Both the position numbers and the translations under genes were made by a program. From positions 248,001 through 312,000 of the forward strand of contig NZ_JPVR01000081.1 of the NCBI RefSeq assembly GCF_000772935.1: a stretch of 64,000 nucleotides of DNA. Direction: 5' to 3'. The notes under the pieces were generated by a model, which saw only the letters and a list, made by a program, of their open reading frames with translations, made no database searches and was not told the DNA's origin. This document shows, one piece after another, positions 1 to 8,290 of this stretch (position 1 is the stretch's first letter; each line of letters starts with the position of its first letter). The stretch is from Lysinibacillus boronitolerans JCM 21713 = 10a = NBRC 103108. GTDB taxonomy: Bacteria > Bacillota > Bacilli > Bacillales_A > Planococcaceae.

Positions 1-695
1 CCAAAAAGAACTAAGAATGTAATAATGGCGCCGAAACCAAGCGTCGTCACAACAGTCAATAATGCCTGAAACCTTACTTCTTTTTCAAATATCGCTTCCA
101 TAAATCGAAATGGCTGCTTGTCATTTTGAATAGGTGCCGTGGAATGCACAAATGAAAGCATTATGATCGCAAAAAGGCTTAGTAAGGCTGACGACCAAAT
201 CAGCGTGTGAAAAGAAAAGGTACTGTAAATAAGAATCCCGAGACTGGGTGCAACAATTGCTCCCACGGTTGTGGATACCGAGAAATAGCCCATTCCCTCT
301 CCTAATCGAGCTTTAGGGATACTATCTACAGCCATTGTACTATTGGCTGTTGTGGATACACCCCACGCTGTTCCATGGAAAAGTCGGAGTAATAGGAAAA
401 TCCAAATCGTATTAAGCAATGGATACAGCATGGTAATTAGTAGTAATGCTATACTTGCCACAATCGCTAGTTTTTTCCGCTTATGATCCATTAAATAGTA
501 CCCTATAAAAGGTCTTATCGTAATGGCACCTAGTGTAAATACCGTCGTCACCAAGCCTACTTGCATCGGATTGGCGTTTATGCTTAATAAATAGGCTGGT
601 AAAATAGGCAATAGCATTTCAAATCCTATAAAAATAAAAAAATTACTTATGAATAGAAAAAGAAATGATGAAGTAAAAATTGGTTGTTTTTTCAT
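1..695 (-). CDS. MFS transporter (partial, C-terminus beyond window)
   Basis: Reading from ATG at 695 the protein begins MKKQPIFTSSFLFLFISNFF and continues open to the window edge (about 231 residues). It is a chain of hydrophobic helices with the MFS loop 2-3 pattern (RPFIGYYLMDHKRKK, about residues 62-76) and RLFHGTAWG in the fourth helix. Proton-driven efflux of a drug or metabolite at the cytoplasmic membrane is the family role; the substrate cannot be told. A GAGG ribosome site precedes the start by about 8 bases. Just upstream lie a perfect 11-bp inverted repeat (707-737), a terminator (811-840) and a short ORF (875-1027) in the same direction, an arrangement that could regulate it. Confidence 0.85.
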   Translation of the reverse strand, partial: MKKQPIFTSSFLFLFISNFFIFIGFEMLLPILPAYLLSINANPMQVGLVTTVFTLGAITIRPFIGYYLMDHKRKKLAIVASIALLLITMLYPLLNTIWIFLLLRLFHGTAWGVSTTANSTMAVDSIPKARLGEGMGYFSVSTTVGAIVAPSLGILIYSTFSFHTLIWSSALLSLFAIIMLSFVHSTAPIQNDKQPFRFMEAIFEKEVRFQALLTVVTTLGFGAIITFLVLF

Positions 696-706
696 AGTAA
701 ATTCCT

Positions 707-737
707 CGCTTCTAATTATTTTTCTAAATTAGAAGCG
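707..737. promoter_or_regulatory. Perfect inverted repeat upstream of MFS gene
   Basis: The arms CGCTTCTAATT (707-717) and AATTAGAAGCG (727-737) are perfectly complementary with a 9-base spacer. The repeat ends 12 bases before the MFS start codon. It could be a repressor operator (MarR/TetR type) or an RNA hairpin close to the ribosome site. No T-tract follows it, so a terminator is unlikely. Confidence 0.5.
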
Positions 738-810
738 CTTGGAACACTGCAACATTCCTTAATTGTCTTAGTTTTTTTAGCAATTAGCTCACCCTCTCTC
801 CGTTTTATCA

Positions 811-840
811 CAACAAAAAAGACGCCATAAAACCGGCGTC
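811..840 (-). terminator. Rho-independent terminator between short ORF and MFS gene
   Basis: On the minus strand the arms GACGCC and GGCGTC enclose a short loop and are followed by TTTTTTGTTG. It lies 34 bases after the stop of the 50-residue ORF and about 115 bases before the MFS start, so it either ends the short transcript or acts as an attenuator for the pump gene. Confidence 0.6.
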
Positions 841-874
841 TACCAATTACTTTGTATGGTTAAAAAGTCATTTT

Positions 875-1027
875 TCACACATGACTAACAAAGGCAAAAA
901 GCTTCCGGTTACTACTTTCACTATGCTGTTTTCTTAAAAAACCACAGACTGGTCCCTTTGAGCATAAATCATCTAATTGTAAAAATGTCTTTACCTCAAT
1001 CGCCGTTCTTCTGAAAATCGTTTCCAT
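875..1027 (-). CDS. Short ORF, 50 residues, possible leader peptide
   Basis: ATG at 1027 is preceded by a strong GAGGAGG ribosome site 9 bases upstream. The product starts METIFRRTAIEVKTFLQL and ends FAFVSHV; it has two Cys (22 and 28), no membrane segment and no family I recognise. A terminator follows directly, then the MFS gene on the same strand. This layout fits either an independent small protein or a leader peptide controlling an efflux gene by attenuation. Translation is inferred from the ribosome site only. Confidence 0.45.
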   Translation of the reverse strand: METIFRRTAIEVKTFLQLDDLCSKGPVCGFLRKQHSESSNRKLFAFVSHV

Positions 1028-1153
1028 GACTTTTTGCCTCCTCTCTCAAGTTCAATTCATAGCTTACTATAATTTAATACAAGTTTACCACAAAAGCAAA
1101 TGCAACGTTGAAACTATGTATAAGACGCAAAATATTTTCCCCGCATCGACTAT

Positions 1154-1807
1154 TTATAAAGTTCTTTCCTTGTCACCGTCTATTAATTGCACATGCACAT
1201 TGGAGGAGCTACCTCCCTCTATATGATTAGGAACATTTGTTAAATCGAGTAATTCCTTTAGATGAATAGCTTTTTCACGATTGGCCTCGATGGTCACATG
1301 ATATGGCCCTGTTATATTCATAAGTGAATTCATCCGTTTATCGCCTTTAAAAAAATTCGTATCGATAAATTGTAAATCAAAGGACACAGCTTCATTGCTT
1401 CGATTATGTAAGACAATGGTACATTCCCCATTCATAAAGTCTTTTCCCACCATATCAAACCGACATGCTCCATCCCCTTTGTATGAAATGGCCATAATGC
1501 CACTAGCAAAGGTTTCTTGATACGCCACGATAAGCAAATGGGGTAAAAATGAATAGAGTAATACTACGATGACAAATGTTCGAAAATGATATTTGTTTAT
1601 ACTTCTAAGTAGTAAAATCATAGCAATTATAAATAAAATCGAGCCAAAGATGCCAAGTAACACGTATCCATCTTGTGTTTCGATAGGAATTGACATGAAG
1701 GTAGTATGTGCCATCATCGCTTCATTGTAGGGATACGGAAAAAACAGACACATACAAATACCCAACATAACGATTGACCCTATGAACGTCTTTTTATTGT
1801 TTATCAT
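1154..1807 (-). CDS. Hypothetical membrane protein
   Basis: I chose ATG at 1807 (MINNKKTFIGS) because AAAGGAGG lies 6-7 bases upstream; an in-frame extension to 1870 has no such site. The 217-residue product has three hydrophobic segments (about residues 9-25, 46-66 and 76-96), then a roughly 120-residue hydrophilic C-terminal domain, probably outside the cell and rich in beta-forming stretches such as CTIVLHNRSNEAVSFDLQF. This resembles an immunoglobulin-like or DUF-type extracytoplasmic domain, but I cannot name a family. It appears monocistronic; the neighbours give no clue to its role. Confidence 0.7.
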   Translation of the reverse strand: MINNKKTFIGSIVMLGICMCLFFPYPYNEAMMAHTTFMSIPIETQDGYVLLGIFGSILFIIAMILLLRSINKYHFRTFVIVVLLYSFLPHLLIVAYQETFASGIMAISYKGDGACRFDMVGKDFMNGECTIVLHNRSNEAVSFDLQFIDTNFFKGDKRMNSLMNITGPYHVTIEANREKAIHLKELLDLTNVPNHIEGGSSSNVHVQLIDGDKERTL

Positions 1808-2028
1808 ATGCTGCCTCCTTTCTAAAATTTGACTAGGTGATATACAAATATGCATACACCAATTTACCATATATATCCTTAAAAAGAAATGAAGCCTATA
1901 AAAACAACTATTTTAAAAAGAGTCAATCCGTCTGCAGGCTGAGATGTAGCACCGTCTATAGTGCATTTCCAAAATTAAGGTAAATTGATATGATTAAGCA
2001 ATAAGAGGAAATTACAAGAAGAAAGAGG

Positions 2029-2277
2029 GTGTTCATTTTAGGTATGAAAATATTTTGGTGGGCTGTAAATATTGTGTGGTTATTGATTTTTTCTGGCATC
2101 GCCATATTTATTGGGGCAAGGAATGTGGATGGTGCAGGGATTGTGCAAACACCTGAAGTGAGAATGGTTTCATTCGTTATTTTGGGCATCATGTTTCTAA
2201 TAGTTGTGCTTATACAATTAATTTTTCTTTACTTTATTAAAAAAAGCACAAAAGCTCATTATACGAAAATCTCTTAA
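2029..2277 (+). CDS. Small two-helix membrane protein
   Basis: The product is about 82 residues: a first transmembrane helix (about 9-27), a short polar loop with GARNVDGAGIVQTPEVR, a second helix (about 46-68) and a basic tail KKSTKAHYTK, predicting cytoplasmic ends. The start is uncertain: GTG at 2029 follows a purine-rich AAGAAAGAGG, while ATG at 2044 has only a distant ribosome site. A bidirectional terminator follows at 2281-2310. I do not recognise the family. Confidence 0.6.
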   Translation: MFILGMKIFWWAVNIVWLLIFSGIAIFIGARNVDGAGIVQTPEVRMVSFVILGIMFLIVVLIQLIFLYFIKKSTKAHYTKIS

Positions 2278-2280
2278 AAA

Positions 2281-2310
2281 GAAGCGAGAGGCTATTTTAG
2301 CACTCGCTTC
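2281..2310. terminator. Bidirectional terminator
   Basis: The arms GAAGCGAG (2281-2288) and CTCGCTTC (2303-2310) have an A-run before and TTTATT after, so the hairpin can end the small membrane gene on the plus strand and the converging nuclease gene on the minus strand. Confidence 0.65.
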
Positions 2311-2315
2311 TTTAT

Positions 2316-3260
2316 TCACCTTGACACACATAGCTCCCTAAAATTACAGCCACGACAATGCCATTTTTCTTGTGTTTGTTCAAAGTCCTCGATGTCTACG
2401 GGCTCGTTGGAGAAAATATCGGCCTGATACTTTTTCATTTCTAAAACACTGCGCTGAAACGTATACAAAATATTCTCCATATCGAAGTCTGTAAAACTAT
2501 ATTTCTTGCGCTTGCCTGTTAATAAATATTCATTATAGACCTCGATTTGCGCTAGAGACACACGGTATTTTTGCTGAACATAGTAAGCGTAGAGCGCTAA
2601 TTGCTGACGGTCATCATCAGACTCTCCACCAGTCTTCCAGTCAACAATAATCCATTTATCCCTCAGTTCATCATAATAATGAAAGTCCATAACAACGAAT
2701 ACCTGGACATCTTCCACTTTCATCGAGCGGAATTGCTCTGGTTCTCCGATACGGAGCGAGCCTTTTTGTGAGGTGATTTGCTGAAATGTTTCACTCATCA
2801 AAAAATGATTAAAGACAAGTCGTAAACGTTCTTTGTAGTCTTGCACAAGCTCAGGAGAAAGTGTGCCATGATAATAGATTTCCTGCATCATATAATACTT
2901 ATTCGGCTTTTGCCTCCAAAAGTCAAGACGACGTGTGGAGTCAATAAAGGCTGCATTCAGCTGCCCGCGACCTAATTGAATTAGCTCCTCTACAGTTGGA
3001 GCTTTTCCTGTTTGTAAATAATCATTAATGGCCTGCTCAATGTATCGATGGACAATTTGCCCAAATAAAATAGGCATCGATTGCAGCTTTTTTAAGCGAT
3101 ACACCTGTTGATGATATGGCTCCACATTGTAACTGAGCCACCCGTTATGTGAAAAGTAATATTCATAGCCGTATTTGCGGGCGCAGCTTGTCAATGTTTT
3201 ATGACGCGATAGTGACCACGAAAAGGTTGGATAGGGTGAAATTTCAAACAGGACAATCAC
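2316..3260 (-). CDS. PD-(D/E)XK nuclease family protein with Fe-S cysteines
   Basis: This 314-residue protein has the RecB/Cas4-like nuclease core (PDDEXK_1 type): a beta-strand Asp followed by VDWKTGG (catalytic D and K) and the helix QQLALYAYYV (QxxxY motif). One N-terminal Cys (26) and three C-terminal Cys (302, 305, 311; WHCRGCNFREL) match the four-Cys iron-sulfur cluster of AddB and Cas4. The role is likely DNA end processing or repair; no cas gene is near. It begins 4 bases before the stop of the exporter upstream. The nominal GTG at 3260 is overlapped by an ideal AGGAGGTGA; CTG at 3251 sits at better spacing, so the start is unsure. Confidence 0.8.
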   Translation of the reverse strand: MIVLFEISPYPTFSWSLSRHKTLTSCARKYGYEYYFSHNGWLSYNVEPYHQQVYRLKKLQSMPILFGQIVHRYIEQAINDYLQTGKAPTVEELIQLGRGQLNAAFIDSTRRLDFWRQKPNKYYMMQEIYYHGTLSPELVQDYKERLRLVFNHFLMSETFQQITSQKGSLRIGEPEQFRSMKVEDVQVFVVMDFHYYDELRDKWIIVDWKTGGESDDDRQQLALYAYYVQQKYRVSLAQIEVYNEYLLTGKRKKYSFTDFDMENILYTFQRSVLEMKKYQADIFSNEPVDIEDFEQTQEKWHCRGCNFRELCVSR

Positions 3261-3263
3261 CTC

Positions 3264-4004
3264 CTAAAGCTGATGGATGAAATCATAAACAAGCTGTATA
3301 ATCAGCACAATCGTTACAATACGCAGTAAAAGCTTTACCTGATGTGCCTTCACTTTTCTGGCTAGCACAAGCCCAATTTGTGCACCAATCGTCGAGCCAA
3401 TCATTAAAATAAGCGTTAACGGCCATTCGATTTTCCCTGTAGCAATATAGGTAATCGCTGCGCCTGAGCACATTGCAAATACCCCTACCCGTGATAGCCC
3501 CACGGCTTTAATATAGGAAATCTTCTCATGTGCATATGTATAAAGCGCCAATGTACTACTGCCAGGACCAAACATACCGTCATAAAAGCCAACCCCAAGA
3601 AGGATAGGACCGTTTTTTCGATTCATCGTAAAGCGTTCCTTGTCGCCAAAATCAGCTCCCCCCATAAAGGACATGACAAGCGCAAAGCCAAGTAAAATAA
3701 TAGCAATGAACGTCAATGATTGACTACTCATGAAGGAAGCGAAAAGTCCACCCAATGTGCCTCCGATTAAAGAGACAAGTAACACCGAACGCATTTCGTT
3801 CCATGCTAATTCCTTACGTTGATAAATCGTATAAAAGCTCGAAAAAGCACTCACCATATTGGACACTTTATTTGCGCCAATTGCCGAATGGACGGGTACC
3901 CCCATTAGCATCATCGTTGGCAAGGTAATTAAGCCACCCCCTCCAACTAACGTACCAATGACATTCCCAATGATGCCAATTAGTAAAAACAACAAGTATT
4001 CCAT
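3264..4004 (-). CDS. TauE/SafE family anion exporter
   Basis: This 246-residue polytopic membrane protein has the family's duplicated pattern: an N-terminal GTLVGGGGLITLPTMML with AIGANKVSN, and a second half with GFYDGMFGPGSSTLAL. About eight transmembrane helices are visible. The family exports sulfite, sulfoacetate or related organic anions; the substrate here is unknown. ATG at 4004 has AAGGAT upstream. It is probably cotranscribed with the downstream nuclease, whose start nearly touches its stop. A decayed relative lies at 59208-59853. Confidence 0.88.
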   Translation of the reverse strand: MEYLLFLLIGIIGNVIGTLVGGGGLITLPTMMLMGVPVHSAIGANKVSNMVSAFSSFYTIYQRKELAWNEMRSVLLVSLIGGTLGGLFASFMSSQSLTFIAIILLGFALVMSFMGGADFGDKERFTMNRKNGPILLGVGFYDGMFGPGSSTLALYTYAHEKISYIKAVGLSRVGVFAMCSGAAITYIATGKIEWPLTLILMIGSTIGAQIGLVLARKVKAHQVKLLLRIVTIVLIIQLVYDFIHQL

Positions 4005-4097
4005 AATATCCTTCTTTCTCTAACACAAAAAGCAATCATTCTATGATACAGTATAACAGATTGTTATTATCAATGATGATGGAAATGAGGAGCAAGG

Positions 4098-4607
4098 ATG
4101 CATATACAACAAAAAACACCCACACCACGCTTTTGTCACCAGCTAACTGTTATTGTGGCGACTATTTTTTTAGCTGGTATTACAGCGACACTTATTCAAT
4201 ATGGCAAGCTCCCAGCCACGATTCCTGTCCTGCAAAGCTTTACGAGTGACCATGCCCAATTCGGTCCGAAAATTGCTATTTTTTATTTACCCTTTGTCGC
4301 TCTTATGCTCTTTCTACTTTTACACTATTTGGAGATAAAGGCCGCTTATCCAGTGATGCGTAAAAATAAAGCACCACTATCCCATAGACAGCGACAAAAT
4401 GGCATCCTAACGTTTTGTCTCATCAAAAATAGTATTCTATTGTATTTTACCTACTCCCTATTTAATGATCTTACGGTGGCTTTAGGACGCGAACGCATTT
4501 TACAGCAATGGCATGCTTACTTATTTTTACTGCTGTTATTTGGCATCTTCATGATGGGTATTGTGCGAGGCATTTTGTTGGATAAAAAATCTAATGCAAA
4601 AAATTAG
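4098..4607 (+). CDS. DUF1648-like membrane protein
   Basis: ATG at 4098 follows GAGGAGCAAGG. The 169-residue product has four hydrophobic helices (about 17-35, 56-76, 106-125 and 140-160). The first loop YGKLPATIPVL resembles the DUF1648 signature in which LPxxIPxH follows helix 1. Such proteins are small multi-helix membrane proteins of unknown function, some linked to SdpI-type immunity. A bidirectional terminator follows at 4609-4635. Confidence 0.65.
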   Translation: MHIQQKTPTPRFCHQLTVIVATIFLAGITATLIQYGKLPATIPVLQSFTSDHAQFGPKIAIFYLPFVALMLFLLLHYLEIKAAYPVMRKNKAPLSHRQRQNGILTFCLIKNSILLYFTYSLFNDLTVALGRERILQQWHAYLFLLLLFGIFMMGIVRGILLDKKSNAKN

Positions 4608-4608
4608 A

Positions 4609-4635
4609 GAGCATGTGTTAACAATGAACATGCTC
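4609..4635. terminator. Bidirectional terminator
   Basis: The arms GAGCATGT (4609-4616) and ACATGCTC (4628-4635) lie between two convergent genes, with TTCTT after on the plus strand and mixed A/T before it. Confidence 0.5.
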
Positions 4636-4650
4636 TTCTTAGACTACTTA

Positions 4651-5280
4651 TTATCCAATGGATGTCATTAATTCGTAAAAATATTTTTTCTCCTGCGTCT
4701 CATAAAGCTTATACCAAGCATGTAATGTTTCTGGTGTAAAAACATCGAGCAGCCTCAAAACATGGTAGGCAAAATCCAACGGTGCAATGCCAGATGCCGT
4801 TACTAGATTCCTTTCAGTTACGGCTGGCTTCTGTTTAAAATGTTCATCCCCAATATAATGTGGACAAAGCATCTTCAAATATTCGAGATCGTTGCTCGTA
4901 TGGTGTCTTGTATCAAGCAAACCAAGCTTTGCGAGACCGAACGTTGCACCACAAATTGCAGCTACGAAAACTTCTTCGTTCAACGCTTTTGAGACTTTAT
5001 TCAATACAGGCTCATGAATAGATTCTAGCCATGTATTGCCTCCTGGAAGAATCAAGACATCCATGCTGTTCAAGTGACATTCAGCAACGGTCATCGTCGG
5101 AAGTATGGTGATGCCACCCATCGTCGTAACAGGACTTCTATCAATCCCTACTGTCATCACCTCTAAAGGCTCTAACCCCTTTTTAAAATACCTACCTGTA
5201 TTTAATTCGGCCATTAAATATCCTATCTCCCAATCTGCCATCGTATCAAATACATAAAGATATACTTTTCTTGTCTGCAT
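4651..5280 (-). CDS. DJ-1/PfpI family protein
   Basis: The protein of about 209 residues has the type 1 glutamine-amidotransferase-like fold of DJ-1/PfpI proteins. The nucleophile elbow is visible as VAAICGATFGLAKLG with the reactive Cys, and an earlier LPGG loop (VLILPGGNTW) contributes to the site. Family members include proteases, chaperones, deglycases and amidases; the exact reaction is unknown. I prefer ATG at 5280 (MQTRKVYLYVF), with AAAAGGAG 8 bases upstream, over GTG at 5289. It lies directly downstream of the WYL regulator gene on the same strand, which may control it. Confidence 0.8.
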   Translation of the reverse strand: MQTRKVYLYVFDTMADWEIGYLMAELNTGRYFKKGLEPLEVMTVGIDRSPVTTMGGITILPTMTVAECHLNSMDVLILPGGNTWLESIHEPVLNKVSKALNEEVFVAAICGATFGLAKLGLLDTRHHTSNDLEYLKMLCPHYIGDEHFKQKPAVTERNLVTASGIAPLDFAYHVLRLLDVFTPETLHAWYKLYETQEKKYFYELMTSIG

Positions 5281-5329
5281 AATAAACACTCCTTTTTATG
5301 AATGAAACTATGCTTAGTATAAAAAAGCT

Positions 5330-6316
5330 TTACTGACATTCTCCGTCAGTAAAGTTTTCATTTTCATAAAAATGTATGAGCTCATAGAGAACGTCAATTA
5401 TCGTTTGCTTTAAACTTATGGGTTCCACTACTTGGATTGATTTTCCATAGGGAAAAAGTAAATAGGGTACATATGTATGTAATGCTTCCTCATCTACTAA
5501 AAATATTGCGTTCTTATTGGTGCGTTCTTTGAGGTGATACTTTAAAAACCAATGCTGACTGATCGCATCCACAGCACTTGTCTTTCCACAAATGATGAAG
5601 GGCACAAGGTTCTGATTATCTTCGGCTTGGGGAAATAGGCTTTTCATAAAAAAATCACTGGCAGAGAAAGATTGTGGTCGTTGGAAGGGAAGGACTGTTT
5701 GATGCAGACTGCTAATTCGGTCTACTTTAAAAGTACGGATTTCATTTCTTACATGACAAAATGCAACGACATACCAGTTTTGATTCCAATAAACCAAACC
5801 ATATGGATTGACCACCCTCGACTTAGATTGCACTTCGCTATTAGTATGGTATTCCATTTCTATAGATGTTTCCTTTACTATACTCTCTTCTAATTTTTTT
5901 AATAGAGGCTCCAATGAGGATTCTACAGGACCGATTATCTCAAAACCTTGTAAATGCTGTTGAATCATTTTTTCTTGCTCTTGATTTGAATACATTGTAA
6001 GCTTTGCTGTTGCACTGTTTAATGCCTCATCTAAAAAATAGCCAGCTTCTTTTGCAAAAATAGAAGCATGAAGTAATGCCGCTTTCTCATCTACATCAAA
6101 AATAAGAGGACTTTTAATAAAATTATTTAACAGGGTATATCCTCCATGATGACCTGTTTCAGCTATAATTGGCACACCACTGGCAGAAAGTGAGTTAATA
6201 TAGCGGTAAACGGATCTGATATTAATCTCTAATTTTTCAGCGATTTCTTTCGCGGTAATTTTCCTACCTGAATTCAACATCCATAAAATCTGCATCATAT
6301 GATCCATTTTAGACAA
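5330..6316 (-). CDS. HTH-WYL transcriptional regulator
   Basis: This 328-residue protein has an N-terminal winged helix of the HTH_11/DeoR type (about 1-60; KITAKEIAEKLEINIRSVYRYI) and a WYL effector domain in the middle (about 135-215; NPYGLVYWNQNWYVVAFC, with RTFKVDRI). WYL domains bind ligands, including nucleic acids or nucleotides. The start is TTG at 6316 with GAGGTG 7 bases upstream. It precedes the DJ-1 gene with a 49-base gap and may regulate it; this is inferred from position only. Confidence 0.82.
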   Translation of the reverse strand: MSKMDHMMQILWMLNSGRKITAKEIAEKLEINIRSVYRYINSLSASGVPIIAETGHHGGYTLLNNFIKSPLIFDVDEKAALLHASIFAKEAGYFLDEALNSATAKLTMYSNQEQEKMIQQHLQGFEIIGPVESSLEPLLKKLEESIVKETSIEMEYHTNSEVQSKSRVVNPYGLVYWNQNWYVVAFCHVRNEIRTFKVDRISSLHQTVLPFQRPQSFSASDFFMKSLFPQAEDNQNLVPFIICGKTSAVDAISQHWFLKYHLKERTNKNAIFLVDEEALHTYVPYLLFPYGKSIQVVEPISLKQTIIDVLYELIHFYENENFTDGECQ

Positions 6317-6397
6317 ACATTTTCACCTCATTGAATTAATTTATGATTTCTGACACAAAATCAGGCTACCTGATACTGTTATCAAGTAGCCCTTCAA

Positions 6398-7030
6398 TTA
6401 TGCCTTTACCAATTCATCTTCCATTTGCTTAAAATTATGTATTAAACCGTATTTCTGTATGCCACGTGCTTGATGGATGCTGGCATCCGCGAATTGGCGG
6501 AACTTAGCCTCATCCTTTATTGTACAGGCATAGACCGCTTCAATTGCAGGTTGCATCCACGGCTGTGTTAGTTTATCACTTCTCATATCGGCTGAGCGGC
6601 CTTCCAGAGCGGCGATATAGCATAATGCATAGCTAGTTAAAGGCTCCTTATCAATTTGTCTTGCAGCTACTTTAGCAGCACCAAGATTCTCCTCCATAAT
6701 CGCCTTAATAAAGAGGTAATTGTACTTAATGGCTGGCTGCTTATAATGATGGATAATGACATCGATTGCCTGAATCTGTTCCTCCTTTGTCCCGTAAGCT
6801 GATGCATAGAGCGCAGCAAATATAGGCTCTTTTCGGTGATTTTTAACCCATTTATCTACCTGCTCCATATTGTTTGTCCGATATAAAATATGTATATGGC
6901 GATAAATCATCCCAATCGCTATCAATGCAAATATCCCTAGTGAAATGGATAGACGAACACCCGCTAAGGACAGCGTCAGTGCCAATAAAATAATAGCTAA
7001 ATAAAAGAATGTTAATTTAACAATTTTCAT
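6398..7030 (-). CDS. Membrane-anchored helical-repeat protein, unknown
   Basis: The 210-residue product starts with two adjacent hydrophobic helices (about 5-25 and 27-44), followed by a soluble alpha-helical region that looks like degenerate TPR repeats (for example SYALCYIAALEGRSADMR). No catalytic motif is seen. It follows a 55-residue membrane gene (7039-7206) and a helix-hairpin-helix gene (7199-7384) on the same strand with minimal gaps, so the three probably form one operon. The function is unknown. Confidence 0.65.
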   Translation of the reverse strand: MKIVKLTFFYLAIILLALTLSLAGVRLSISLGIFALIAIGMIYRHIHILYRTNNMEQVDKWVKNHRKEPIFAALYASAYGTKEEQIQAIDVIIHHYKQPAIKYNYLFIKAIMEENLGAAKVAARQIDKEPLTSYALCYIAALEGRSADMRSDKLTQPWMQPAIEAVYACTIKDEAKFRQFADASIHQARGIQKYGLIHNFKQMEDELVKA

Positions 7031-7038
7031 GTTACCTC

Positions 7039-7206
7039 CTACTGAAGTTTCCTACGCATTTTACGAGAAAAAATATAACCTGCCCCTATAAAAAAGATCA
7101 GAGCCATCACTTTCATAATGGGAATAATAAACAGCTTGCTAATTACGACTACAACGAGGATATAATAGACAACCATCGCCAGTAAAAACAATGTCAGCTT
7201 ATTCAC
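7039..7206 (-). CDS. Small membrane protein, 55 residues
   Basis: GTG at 7206 lies inside the last codons of the upstream helix-hairpin-helix gene, an 8-base overlap that suggests translational coupling. The product starts MNKLTLFLLAMVVYYILVVV, has a second hydrophobic stretch (FIIPIMKVMALIFFIGAGYI) and ends with a basic tail FSRKMRRKLQ. The stop lies 8 bases before the next start (7030), whose GGAGG overlaps this gene's stop. Coding is supported by the tight fit between its neighbours. Confidence 0.7.
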   Translation of the reverse strand: MNKLTLFLLAMVVYYILVVVVISKLFIIPIMKVMALIFFIGAGYIFSRKMRRKLQ

Positions 7207-7384
7207 GAGGTTCCCTACTTTCCTTTAGTGCCGCCTCAATCGCTGCTAAAGCTTTTGGCCCCATTCCATGAAGATGAGCTAATGTAGAAAGCTCAACTTT
7301 TTCTAGCTGCTTCAATTCTGTAAAGCCCGCTGCCTGTAATGCGCGAATTGCTGGTTTTGCTACTCCCTTAGGCCACTCTGTCAT
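7199..7384 (-). CDS. Helix-hairpin-helix domain protein
   Basis: From ATG at 7384 (MTEWPKGVAKPAIRALQAAG) the 61-residue product is essentially one helix-hairpin-helix pair: PAIRALQAAGFTELKQL, then LAHLHGMGPKALAAIEAAL. This is like the C-terminal domain of RNA polymerase alpha or DNA-repair HhH modules that contact the DNA backbone. A GAAGGGA site lies upstream; GTG at 7402 is an alternative. It overlaps the downstream membrane gene by 8 bases. A DNA-binding role is inferred. Confidence 0.7.
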   Translation of the reverse strand: MTEWPKGVAKPAIRALQAAGFTELKQLEKVELSTLAHLHGMGPKALAAIEAALKESREPRE

Positions 7385-7456
7385 GCTTGCACGTCCCTTC
7401 ACGAAAAAATCTTCTCTGCCCTATTATGCAAGTGACAGCAAAGAAATGCAAATAAG

Positions 7457-8059
7457 TCAAAATTTAAACATATACAAGCACGCCGCTATGAAATTCACAA
7501 TACTATGGATACTCCAGCTAGCGACAATAGAGCCCCCAGCAATTCGTTCGTTCACCCAGCCCATCACATAGCCAGCAAGCGCTGTAGTAAGCACAACTAA
7601 TAAGATTACATGTAGCGGAAGTACCGACCATAGCATGGCCCCATGAACACAGCCAAAAACAATACTTTGCACGACATTACCTGCTTGAAAGCCAAAAGTT
7701 TTCATCAATCTCTTTAATAAAAAGCCGCGAAATAATAGCTCTTCTGATAAACCAGTTTGAATAATAGCGTAGAAAAGTGCTGGAATGACGGCAGCAGCTC
7801 CAAGTCCCGCGAATTGATTCGCTGCTAGTAAGGTACGATCAATATAGAAAAAGATTAACGCAAAGCTCGGTATTAACATCGTGAAAATAGAAAGTACAAT
7901 GTACATAGCATACCTTCCCTTATGCACAATAATAGGCTTTTGCAATCCTATCCACGTTAAAAAGGGCTGTTTTTTTCTCGCTGTATAAAGCCACCAAATA
8001 AACGGAATCACTGAAAATAACATCACTTGCAAAATGGCACTAATTAAACTATTCATCAT
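7457..8059 (-). CDS. CPBP/CAAX-type intramembrane metalloprotease
   Basis: I chose ATG at 8059 (MMNSLISAILQVML) because AGGAGGGGG lies immediately upstream; the frame is open further up but lacks a site. The 200-residue product has about six transmembrane helices and the family motifs SEELLFRGF (EExxxR) and GCVHGAMLW (zinc-binding His). Bacterial members act in bacteriocin immunity or protein maturation in the membrane; the substrate is unknown. It appears to be a single-gene unit. Confidence 0.85.
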   Translation of the reverse strand: MMNSLISAILQVMLFSVIPFIWWLYTARKKQPFLTWIGLQKPIIVHKGRYAMYIVLSIFTMLIPSFALIFFYIDRTLLAANQFAGLGAAAVIPALFYAIIQTGLSEELLFRGFLLKRLMKTFGFQAGNVVQSIVFGCVHGAMLWSVLPLHVILLVVLTTALAGYVMGWVNERIAGGSIVASWSIHSIVNFIAACLYMFKF

Positions 8060-8290
8060 CTTATTTCCCCCTCCTGTTACTACAAGCATAGAAGAAAGCA
8101 CCATTATTTTCAATATAAATTTAATGATAAACATTAAATTATTTATCTTTATTGTTAATTATTAAATGTTTTACAATAAAAAACGATGTCAAAGGGCTTC
8201 TCCTTTGTCTTTTCAGTTATTTTCATTTATACTCTATTACAGACATTAAGGGTCTGTAATAGAGGCAATAAATCACTGGAGGCTATCACA

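Noticed and set aside
2316-3260. Cas4 nuclease
   Set aside because: The Fe-S and nuclease motifs are shared with AddB-like proteins, and no CRISPR or cas genes are in the window.
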